Source: Branchiostoma floridae
Lineage: Eukaryota > Chordata > Leptocardii > Amphioxiformes > Branchiostomatidae
Assembly: GCF_000003815.2 (NCBI RefSeq)
Contig: NC_049980.1
Location: forward strand, 13,998,638 to 14,062,637
DNA: 64,000 nucleotides
Reading direction: 5' to 3'
Made by a program: the position numbers and the translations under genes. Positions within the stretch are counted from its first letter, which is position 1; every line of letters starts with the position of its first letter. The notes beneath the pieces were generated by a model. That model saw nothing but the letters and a program-made list of their open reading frames with translations, was not told the origin of the DNA and ran no database searches. This document shows positions 39,501 through 51,500 of this stretch, piece after piece.

Positions 39501-42500
39501 AACCCCAAAGCACCGAAGTTGTTATTTAACTAAGGTGTGGTGATCCCGCAATCTCTTCAATTAGTACAATGTAATTCTGTTCAATTATCAAGTTCACAGT
39601 GCATGAATGTTCTCTTTCTTTCCTTAAGTACTGACATATTAAATCTGCCTTACACTTGGAATAATCGTTGAAACGGACAACTAGTACGGTATTGTGCAGA
39701 GAAAGGCAGGCTACTATGTCTTCCAAACTCAGTATGTATGGTACGCACTGCTTGATCCCCTTGTTGGACCACTGCACAGCTAAACCCTTACAACTGTATT
39801 GTCGGACACCACTTTATCTCTGACAAAAGCTTATTGCCAGGCAACAGGATGAATGTAAGATGAGGAAAGTAGAGAAGTACATGCATGTACATTGTATACT
39901 TGTATGTGATTGCATTGAATATCCAAACTCTAGAAACATGAATGAAATGACACTAGCTGTCCTGGCATATTCAATGAAATAAAAGAAAGGGCTTTAAAGT
40001 TAACATCAAGCTTAGAGTTCTTTTCATCTCTCAATGGGGCAAACTTTGATACGGTAGAGCTGTGTAGGATGCAGGGCCTGTCCTTTCTTGTCATTACTGT
40101 GTTTTACTGATGGTTGTTTGCCCCATGCCCGTCAGGGAGTTATAAATCTGGTGCCTTATCCTGATGGAGATGATGCATGAGAAAAATTATTGTGTCTTGT
40201 CATGCACTGTACACTGTATTCACTAGTCTGCCACAGTGGACAACCAGAAAGAGACAAAACTGTATCCTAAGGCTTGTAACAAGTAGATCCTTCTCAGGAA
40301 TGTCATTTGTGTTTTTCTCTTCCTACAAATATTGCAATGATATATGATAGAAAAAACAAAAAACTTAACATCATTTTCCAATTGTATTGCCTCCCTCTAT
40401 GAAAACAGTTAAGAGCGAATGTCTGTAAGGGTCAAACAATGGTGTCACCGGTCAAAAAATAGATTTGGCTCCTTTTTTGCACAGTGATAGTACTTGGTAC
40501 ACAACCCCTCAAAATAGCTTTCTTTCTTCTCAGAACCCCTCGTTGCCATGGCAACAGGCCAAAGAAGTTTGGGGGCCATTTTGCCGGATTTGGGCATGTC
40601 AAAAACATGAAAATTGGCCAACTTTAGGGCACTATCACTGAACAATGCTTTAACTAAACAACAAAAGCAGAATATGCTGATCAGAGCAATGCCTAAACTT
40701 GTATGAAATAGCAGTAAAGTTAATCTCCTATAAATTCTAAGGCCCTGGGCAGCCTGAATACAATACACTGTTTTCAGGTTGTAAAGAATCTGAAATTTTG
40801 CCCAACTTCAAAGCACTGAAAGTCCATAAGTATAAAATATTTTCGCTTGCAATTTACTACAAATAATAACCTACTATAGGGCTATTAGATGAATGCTAGC
40901 AAAGTTTGGGTTCTTGTTTTGTTGCTACGCAATCGTCCGTCGAAGTGGGTCAAATTTCATGATTTTGATAATATGTCATTTTGTGCTCTCTTTAAACAAT
41001 CATAAGTCCCATACCAAAGTTGCTCTGCAATTAAAATTCACATGGATTATAAACCAATGTATTGTCTATCAAATGCACGTTAGTGAAGTTCAGGTTCTTG
41101 TTTCATTGCTACGTAATTGTCCTTTAAAGTGGGTCATTTTTTATGATTTTGATAAAATACATTATTTTGCATCATCTTCGAACAATCATAACTCACAAGC
41201 CAAAATTGTTCTGTAACTAGAATTTACCTGAAATGTAAACCAAGATATTGTTTCTCAAGGTCATGCTTGTAAAGTTTGTGTTCTTGTTTTGTTGCTAAGC
41301 AATTGTCCGTTAAATTGGGTCAATTTTCATGATTTTGATGATATATCATTTTGTGCTCTCTTTGAACTGTCATAAGTTGCAATGTAAATTTGTTCTGAAA
41401 TTGAAATTGACAAGGAATACAAACGAATATATTGTCTATCAAATGCATGTTTGGACACTTCGAGTTCGGGTATTCTAACAGTGAATGTACATGTCCCTGA
41501 AAGTAGGTCGTATTCCACTGACTTTTCCACAAATCATGTTCTTGACAACAGTGATACACAGTCTTTGTTTTTATAGACCGATGTAGCAATGTGCTATCAC
41601 CATAACAAAACATTTGTATGGATTATATTCTACACAATGTCATATTTATGTTTAATGTCAGATTAATCCACTCTGAACTTTCAAACATTCTGCTAGTTTT
41701 ACTGCTAAGCATGACGTATGACTACAGTCTTGAACATGTTTGCATCCCCACAATATGACTCTCGAAGACTTAGCTTATACAATGTATATACATATTTGGA
41801 ACGAATATCATAAATCTCTGTGCATCTTTCTTTTCACGGTAGCATTTATGTGAAAACATATGATTTTCAGTTTCTGCTATTCGATGGACCATACTCGTTT
41901 TAAGCAAGGGCAAGACCAAACCTAACACGTACTCTTGAGGTTTGCCTGAAATCCAAACACTTGGCGGCCAATGATGTTTTTTANNNNNNNNNNNNNNNNN
42001 NNNNNNNNNNNNNNNNNNNNNNNNNNNNNNNNNNNNNNNNNNNNNNNNNNNNNNNNNNNNNNNNNNNNNNNNNNNNNNNNNNNNNNNNNNNNNNNNNNNN
42101 NNNNNNNNNNNNNNNNNNNNNNNNNNNNNNNNNNNNNNNNNNNNNNNNNNNNNNNNNNNNNNNNNNNNNNNNNNNNNNNNNNNNNNNNNNNNNNNNNNNN
42201 NNNNNNNNNNNNNNNNNNNNNNNNNNNNNNNNNNNNNNNNNNNNNNNNNNNNNNNNNNNNNNNNNNNNNNNNNNNNNNNNNNNNNNNNNNNNNNNNNNNN
42301 NNNNNNNNNNNNNNNNNNNNNNNNNNNNNNNNNNNNNNNNNNNNNNNNNNNNNNNNNNNNNNNNNNNNNNNNNNNNNNNNNNNNNNNNNNNNNNNNNNNN
42401 NNNNNNNNNNNNNNNNNNNNNNNNNNNNNNNNNNNNNNNNNNNNNNNNNNNNNNNNNNNNNNNNNNNNNNNNNNNNNNNNNNNNNNNNNNNNNNNNNNNN

Positions 42501-45500
42501 NNNNNNNNNNNNNNNNNNNNNNNNNNNNNNNNNNNNNNNNNNNNNNNNNNNNNNNNNNNNNNNNNNNNNNNNNNNNNNNNNNNNNNNNNNNNNNNNNNNN
42601 NNNNNNNNNNNNNNNNNNNNNNNNNNNNNNNNNNNNNNNNNNNNNNNNNNNNNNNNNNNNNNNNNNNNNNNNNNNNNNNNNNNNNNNNNNNNNNNNNNNN
42701 NNNNNNNNNNNNNNNNNNNNNNNNNNNNNNNNNNNNNNNNNNNNNNNNNNNNNNNNNNNNNNNNNNNNNAATTTCAGAACAAATTTACTTTGCAACTTAT
42801 GACAGTCAAAAGAGAGCACAAAATGATATATCATCAAAATCATGAAAATTGACCCAATTTAACGGACAATTGCTTAGCAACAAAACAAGAACCCAAACTT
42901 TACAAGCATGACCTTGAGAAACAATATCTTGGTTTACATTTCAGGTAAATTCTAGTTACAGAACAATTTTGGCTTGTGAGTTATGATTGTTCGAAGATGA
43001 TGCAAAATAATGTATTTTATCAAAATCATAAAAAATGACCCACTTTAAAGGACAATTACGTAGCAATGAAACAAGAACCCGAACTTCACTAACGTGCATT
43101 TGATAGACAATACATTGGTTTATAATCCATGTGAATTTTAATTGCAGAGCAACTTTGGTATGGGACTTATAATTGTTTAAAGAGAGCACAAAATGACATA
43201 TTATCAAAATCATGAAATTTGACCCACTTCGACGGACGATTGCGTAGCAACAAAACAAGAACCCAAACTTTGCTAGCATTCATCTAATAGCCCTATAGTA
43301 GGTTATTATTTGAAGTAAATTGCAAGCGAAAATATTTTATACTTATGGACTTTCAGTGCTTTGAAGTTGGGCAAAATTTCAGATTCTTTACAACCTGAAA
43401 ACAGTGTATTGTATTCAGGCTGCCCAGGGCCTTAGAATTTATAGGAGATTAACTTTACTGCTATTTCATACAAGTTTAGGCATTGCTCTGATCAGCATAT
43501 TCTGCTTTTGTTGTTTAGTTAAAGCATTGTTCAGTGATAGTGCCCTAAAGTTGACCAATTTTCATGTTTTTGACATGCCCAAATCCGGCAAAATGGCCCC
43601 CAAACTTCTTTGGCCTGTTGCCATGGCAACGAGGGGTTCTGAGAAGAAAGAAAGCTATTTTGAGGGGTTGTGTACCAAGTACTATCACTGTGCAAAAAAG
43701 GAGCCAAATCTATTTTTTGACCGGTGCCACCATTGTTTGACCCTTACAGACATTCGCTCTTAAAACGTTGTGAGGCAGACGATGGTGTAATCTGAGACTG
43801 GCACGATGGGAAAGTTGGTTTGGCTCAGTTCCAAAGTTGGTCCTGCAAGCTGGCATGATGAGAACTTCTGGCTTGTCTTGGCTCAACACACAAGGCTGGT
43901 CCTGCATGCTGACAAGAATACATGACACAATGTAGTAAAATGCTAAACTTTCTTTCTTTTAACAAAGCTATACACGAATCAAATTTTCAATGACCACTGT
44001 TGCCTTCTTCAGGGTAAATTCCTGGCACATTTGAATGGTTATGCGTCATATAGACAGAACAATTTAGACAGAATTAGCAAGAAATTCTCAATACTGAATA
44101 AAATAAGAAATTTGCAAAAAAACTATTTCACAGGAGTATTAGATCTTAAATTTCTTAACATGTACTGTACATTGTATGTCTGTGACAAGAAGCTCAATTA
44201 TGATCTGTACCAGTATAACTTTAAAGGCTTTCAATCACACATATGGTCAACTCAAACTTTAGGAAAAATTTGAATCTTGGTCTGATATGATCATTAATGG
44301 TCATGTTAGGCATTTAATCATAGTTGTAGGACTTCCAATCATTTCAAATATGTCCTGACAGTTACCCTTTATCCAGAAGATGGGACCGTTATCATGTTCA
44401 ACTGTACAGTTCATTTATATGGGTATAGTATAAGGTTTGATCTGATAAGCTTTGCAAAAAGTGGCCACAAAGGGAATACCATCATTTCTATTGAGCTTTT
44501 TGTCAAGCCCAGGGTTAAAGACTAAGTGTCTCAATGTTTTTATAATCAAGATGCAGGCAGTAACAATCACTCATCAACATGATTCCACTCGCCTCAAAGA
44601 CAATAATATCTGACTAGAACAGAAGGAGTTGGTCCAGCCAAGTCCACATGTATCACTGTTCATACTTCAGCAGTGCAAATTCGTCTCCAGAGAATACCTC
44701 TACAGTTACTGCACAATAATAGTGAACTGGGAAAGGACCTAGTATATTCTCATGGTTATTACTGTACAGAAGGTATTGGAGATGAGTTTCAAGGGAGCAG
44801 TAAAGAAGATGTAAAGCCAGAGGTTTCCTTGCTTAAATGTCCATCAAATGAACCAGTGTTTGTGGTAGTGTTGGCAGTATTGTACCACATGGTATTAAAA
44901 GTTACAAGATGAATTTAGGATTGATTGGTTGCTTGAATACTAAATAAATCCTCCAGCCACCATTGTTTTACAAAATGTTTAAGAAAATGTTTGTTTTGTT
45001 AAAGGTCCAGGTGAAACCTTAATTGTAGGCCCTTCAAAGTGAATTTTACCTGTAACACTAAAAAGGCAGCATTTTTATTAAAAAAAAGTAGTCTAAGAAA
45101 TGTATTCCCTCTAGCCTTCAATCTACTGATTGCACACAATGCTGTACCATTAGGTTTGCCTTATAGTATTGTGAGTGATGAAGAAAAAACAATTGGAAAG
45201 GCAACATTTTCGACCTGCTCCTCCCAATAGTGCAATATTTGGAGAATATTGCAATTTGAAACCACTGTCCATGCATGGACTTGATATATCTAAATACCCT
45301 CAGGCTGTTTTTAAATCCAACAGATTAATAGGTCACCCATGGATAGATTAGTATTACCTCTGCTGATATAGTGCAGTCTGTAAGACTTTGAAAAGTGTTC
45401 ACAATTATCATACTGTTGATCTAAACTTTTGTTTTGCCTTGCTAGTATTAGCCTGTAGGCATAGCACATTGGTTTTTATGGAGCAGTTGTATGATTGTAC

Positions 45501-48500
45501 AATTATTTAGATGCATAAGATGAGGACTCACACCAGGAAAGGCCCCTACTAAGCTACATTTTGTACTTGCCCTATTTAAGGAAGTTGTCCATGTGATATA
45601 TTGTGTATTACTCTGCAGGTTTTACATGCAGTCCATTCCTCCATCCTAAATCAGATGCCAGATATATTGCACATAACTCCCTTTCACAGGAAATATCATG
45701 ACTGATTCTTGCAGTATTCCTTACTGGCTTTGACAAACGTTCTTGTAGCTAATGGCAAGATAGTAAATAAGTCACGCCGAATAATGAGGACATAGTAATT
45801 ATACTTTTATACATTGTAGCTGAATTGCTATCCTTAATGAAGCCTTTCCTCCATACACCATTAGTTTAAACTGTTCTAAGCACATTGTTCTGATTGATCG
45901 TCCACTGGGGGTCATAAAGACATCAATATGATACATTTAATGGCTGGGTTATGGCCTAATCTGTCAGAAGTTAAGCACAGTTTGGAGATGTGTTCCTAAC
46001 AATCAATGTGGTGTGTTATTGGGAAGAGTCCAGGCTTACATGGATCATGTTTGGGTAGTTAAACTGATAGTGATGATGCATGGCACACACTGTTACCAGG
46101 GGTCAGCCTGGAGCTACGTGTCTGCTTAATGAAAGAGTATGCAAGGCTTTTACTGCCTTTTCCAATTACTGGTGTGATACTGTGTGCAATAGGGATGGAA
46201 GCCTGCTCAAAAATGTCAGTAGTTATAAATGTATTCCACAAACATGTCATTGACTGGATTTGGCATAATACATGACCGCAATTATAACTGCAACCACAAA
46301 GATGGATGTCTTTAAGTTAGTATTCGTTTGTCTCTTGATCTAGATCTGTTGAAGAATCATCCAAAAACTCTGGATATGCTCAGTTTACTACAGACTTTCA
46401 TGATCTATATGGAAAAGCTAAATTGAATGTCACACTGACCACACAGACACATTCATTACAGTAACTGCATAGCAGGAAATTCAGATAATCTATTTTTTAG
46501 CCATTTCAGATCAGCATCAAAAGTGGATGCTGGTCTGAGAGCAGTGTATCCCAAAAATCTGACCACTTCTTCCTTTGGGCTAAAGTAGCTACATTTAGTA
46601 ATTCTAGGCTTAAGACAATAGACCTTTTAATTGGAAATCATAGATATCCAATCATAACATAGTTGACTCCTCCTGTTTATAAACTTAAACATCACGACTG
46701 TGTTGCATGCTCAATGCAGTATGACAAAATGTAATACTAGTAGAACCATTAGGCACAACCTAGAAATCATTGGTACATAGCGAATGTGGTGGCTTTATGA
46801 ACAGAAAGTGAGATCCTCTAGGGAGCTGTATGATTCAACATCATTTAGTCTATAAAAGGAAGGCATGATTCCCAGAATAGGGGTGGTTTGGGGCTATTAG
46901 AAAAAGAGTTCAGTGATGTCTTTTTTCAGTTACATATTCCATGCATGTTGATGTTTACCTTTGTGAACCTGCCAAAAGTATATATCTCCCATGGTTTACC
47001 ACTTTATAGTAGTTGTAGCAAATAGCAATTTTTCTGGGATAAACTGCTCTAGCTGGCATGAACACTCTTGGTTGTGGCACAGATATTTTGCAAAATGTTT
47101 TATACATCTGGTCAAAAGTGCTGAGTGGCTATGCAAGGGATTATGGGTTAACTTTGGGTCTTGCAAAGTCCTCATTGCTAGGTGGGTCGACTGATGTTCG
47201 TCTTTGATTTCTTGTTGAATTGTGGTGAACAGACAGATCTCCCATGCATATGGTGGCTGGTTTGTGACAAACCCATCTTACCACCGACAATTAGGACGGA
47301 ACGATCACGGATTCATGACATCCCATGGGAACTGGACCTAATTATTCTGCCCCTAAATAACATGCAAAGTTAATAAGTATCGGTGTTATTGCAGCATCCG
47401 AGTACATTTATGTCAGTTTGATGTGCAGTGTAATCAGACAGTGCAGGAAAAATGGCATCATGGTGGGTTGTGAAAAAGGGCAGATTTGCCATTTTCAAAT
47501 TGATAATTACAGTATGCGGTGATGTATACAGCCACAAATTGGGGGAGCATAATGTCTTAGTGGTTAGAAAGGTCAGAACCAGCGTTCCCGCCAGGCATAC
47601 GTCTTTACGTCTTTGGACGCATTTTTTTCTGGAAAGACGCACTCGGCTCGGCTGAATGCGTCCATAAAAAATTCTGAAAGAAAGGCTGCTGACCTGTACC
47701 ACCAGTGTACAAAATGTATCTGGAATCTTTAAAAAAAATCTGTCTTTATAAGAAGGAATCCTACCTTTACAATTTATACTTCAAATTCTTCACTTTCCGG
47801 TCATTCCAGTAGTCTGGGCACCGGGCGGAGCGCGGCACATTTTACTACTAGCGGACCCATGTACGACACACCCAGCCACGCGCCAGTCTGAGCCGTCCTG
47901 AGCAATGTAATTTTTTGCAGTCCGTGAAATACATCTGACAGTCAGCATTCTTTAACACTCGAAGAAATCTTATGCAGATTTTATATTCTGATATTAACAT
48001 GATATTAACTTCATTTTCACGTATTTGTTAAAGATTTGTGGGCAATGCTAGTATTGAACGAACAAACTGTTCTGCGCGAGTGCTGCACATCTCAACAAAT
48101 GTTCTCACGCTGTGGGCAGTTGATTGGCAGTCGGTATTTTTGACAACAGGTCGCTGGCGCCAAGCAGTCTAGATTGGCCACCAGGTCAAAATCCAATCAT
48201 CTTAATAACCAATCAGCATTCGATAAATGTAATGTTACACTCTGTCATTGGTCACCGGGGAAAAAAAGTTACCGAGTATTAGCGCACGTGACGTTGGTAG
48301 CCGCCCGTGTCGTCTGGCAACTTGTGTTTCTTTCCTAGCTGCTAACAATTTACTATTAAAGTTTCCCCATTAATCCAAGTTAAAAAACGTGCGCGGTAAA
48401 TAAGTGAAGAATTCAAAACTATACACTTTATTTCTTATTTACAAATTTCTTTTGTTTCAAAAAGACAAAATTTGCGGCAGAAAAGGGGCCGAAATATTGT

Positions 48501-51500
48501 TGTCAGGCGTCGATCGAGTCGGTTGTGCACTAGCATTGGCCTCCGTGGCACATGGCTCGGCACGCCCCCCTCCCCAGATGGATCGTCGATCGCAGCGCCC
48601 AGCACGTTGGGACGTCTTTCTGGCTACTGCTTCAAGGCTACACCGGCACTGATCACTGCCAAAGAGGCAGCAGATCGTCCTCCTTCGAGTAATGTATAAC
48701 GTCCTTGGTCTATTTAAAAAGAAATCCAGCCAAAGATTTCACTCCGAAAACGGGGTTACCTGAGGTCACAGGAAACAAACGCACGCTCGTGGAAAATGAC
48801 GGCACGGCCTTGTAAAACCCCACCGATTCGAAAAATTTGAGTAAAATCATCGGGCAAAATAGAAAAAAACACAAAGTGTGATGGCGCCGTTATTTTATCG
48901 TCTCGGAAAACTATTTGATGCGGGAGGGCGCAACATCGATCGCAGGAGGTAACGTTAGACATTTTTTTATTCAATGACGGAAAAAAATTGGCAGAATTTT
49001 TCCATGGGCTGACGAACTGGCTAGAGCCCAGTTTCGAAGCATCAAAAATCCCAAATCTTCATATAGACATGTCTGGACAAATAATACCCGGGCCAGATCA
49101 CGGAAGGCTGTGCTTATAGTTTTTTTTAATATAACGTATTTTGATGAAGAGGGTGGTCGTCGATAACTGAAAATGGGAGTAAAAGAGGCAACCGACGTCC
49201 AATCTCAAGTGCATGATTATCCTTTCAAATTGCAGGAAATTGTGTTCTAGAGGGTTTGAAAATCCAAATTTTCCCGGGGGGGCATGCCCCCGGACCCCCC
49301 TAGGATGCGAGCGCCTGCGGCGCTCGTCTCGCGCCTCCGGCGCTCATTACGCCCCTCCCAAATATTTGGACGCATACTTTCAAGAACCTGGCGGGAACGC
49401 TGGTCAGAACCTTCAAACAAGAAGAAATGTCAGTGTTGATAATTAGATGACACAATAATTGTACCTTTCAGCTTGTTGCGTGTGCATGTACATGTACATA
49501 CATTGTGTGACACAGTTATGTCTAATTGGTCTTACTGAACAATAAGACTTAAAGCAAAGACAGTATTAAACAATAATGATATTAAATATGTATTCAATTT
49601 ATATTCTATACATAACATTTAGTTCTTACAAGCTAGTCGGAATTTTTGTGTACATGTCAAGAATGTTGAAGAAATGATTGAGTTTGGCTTAGGAATGCAA
49701 TACATTATTACTGTAACTGTTGCAGTAACACTTCTTACTTCCACAAACTTTAAGTCGGTCATCACCTGTACAGACATCTTCTGTATATGTTGTACATTCA
49801 GAAGCAGATTGATTATGCCTGATGTCCCAGCCAAACCATTACTATTACAACAAGAGTTCGTAGACCTCATATCTCCATGAAATAGTTTGATTATGTAAAT
49901 GACTTCCACATTTGCATAATATATGCTTAGTTATGTACACCTGTAAGTAACCTACGATGGTCACTATGTTGATTGTCCAATCATTTACCACATCAATGAA
50001 TTTTGGCACTTTACATTAATTATGCAAATTAGGGACGTATTTGCATAATTGGTATCTGCTAATGTTCCACCTGCCACAAACAACATATATTACATGTATT
50101 TGAGTTCTATAAAGGAAACACTACAAATACAGATATTTCCTGATCAAATATGCAAATTAAGTGTCAGTTTGCATAAGTTGCACTTTCTGATGTGCATCTC
50201 TGTCTAAGCTACCTACATACCAAATATCATGTAAATGTGCTGTTCCTTTCTTCAGTTATCCTCCTTAGAAGATTTTGACTAAAATGCCCCTGCAGTTCCA
50301 GAGCAACCTGGCCAAAATATATACCACATATTCCTTATGTCACAAGCTATCTGCCATCCAAAAATCAAGACCATAGCACATCCAGTTCAAAAGATCCAGA
50401 AAACGAATTTGTGCTGCAGTACTAAGGTCACATATCAGGGGGCCCAAAATTGACCTTGACCTTTGTCTTCCCAACACCTACTTACGTACCGAATATCATT
50501 GTAACCCATCGAGAGGTTCTTGAGATATGCTCATTACAATAATCCGGACACACAGACAGACACACACACACACACACACACACATACACACACACACACA
50601 GACAGACACACCCAAAACTACATCTCCATTTTTCATGGAGATAATGATCTTTTTCTGGCTGTGCACTTATTCAGCATCTGTTAGTGATATCTGCTATTTG
50701 CCTAGCTGCCATATTCAAAGATTCTTTGGCTCAGTAGAATTTTTGAGCATGTGTATATAGGAATAGTCTACTAGTACCTAGCCTTTTCACTGTTTCTGAC
50801 ATGGTGGAAATAATCTTTCTACCTTGTTGTACCAATGATACGAATCTCTCTGTAATATTCACTGGGCTGAAAGCACCATTTTCTTGCATTGGTCTCTTGC
50901 ATCAAATTTCCATATGTGAGGGCAATGTGTTAAACATACCTTTATGTATTAACACAGCTTGTGGCTTTGCTACAGACACATTATTTCCCAATTGGCAATG
51001 CGCTAAAGCTCCTCAGGAAAGATAGAGTCAAAAGATCAGGAAGACTTACTAGGTAAATGCTTTCATAGAGTCGCAGTCTTGCGTTTATCCACAGGTAGAC
51101 TTTGGCTCTATCCATATCCCCCCAAGTACTGTCCTACTTCCTTCTTGCCATGACTTATCTTCCATCACTGCTGAAACCTGTTGTTACAGATACCATAGAG
51201 GCGAATGTAGAGAAAGCCTACGGCAATGTGGAATCAGGGAACAAACAGCTGGAGAAGGCCAGCCAATATCAGGTAAAGTCTGCTAAGTTTACACCTACTT
51301 TTCACGTCATAGAGGTTGCAACCAATGAGCAATTCAGCAAGAAATTTGACAGATCACTCAACAAATTTCATAGACAAGGAACAATTGCTTTGCACTTTGC
51401 ATATTTTGTACTCATGTAAATCATACATTCTTACATTATATTCCAATTATGAAACAGTCTTACAATTCATTTGCTCTTTGAAAGGGGGACGTACCAATCT

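Larger units (their letters stand above)
40409..43763. mobile_element. fold-back element with arms of at least 994 bp, bounded by TTAA
   Basis: Arms 40409-41402 and 42770-43763 are reverse complements in constant register (checked at several points, no indel), with about ten substitutions seen. TTAA stands at both outer boundaries (40409-40412, 43760-43763), then GAGCGAATGTCTGTAAGGGT. The centre is a 786-N gap. If the remaining visible left-arm sequence (41403-41983) is also mirrored, it would use 581 bases of the gap and leave a spacer of about 205. No transposase seen. The TTAA ends recall piggyBac-type target sites, and the architecture recalls fold-back elements. It sits inside syntaxin intron 7. 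Confidence 0.85.
30770..51189. other. syntaxin intron 7 (20.4 kb)
   Basis: The largest intron. It holds a MITE relic (31719-31800), a GT microsatellite (33892-33911), the fold-back element 40409-43763, the hAT-like element 47580-49402 and a repeat module 49865-50650. The spaces between (about 31.8-40.4 kb and 43.8-47.5 kb) show no gene or repeat that I recognise. Confidence 0.6.

Noticed and set aside
41770-42852. Long open frames of about 290-360 codons on both strands
   Set aside because: They consist almost entirely of translated N from the 786-base gap.
48404-48699. CpG-rich frames as a possible gene or CpG-island promoter
   Set aside because: They lie inside the hAT-like element bounded by inverted ends and an 8-bp duplication. 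No domain seen.
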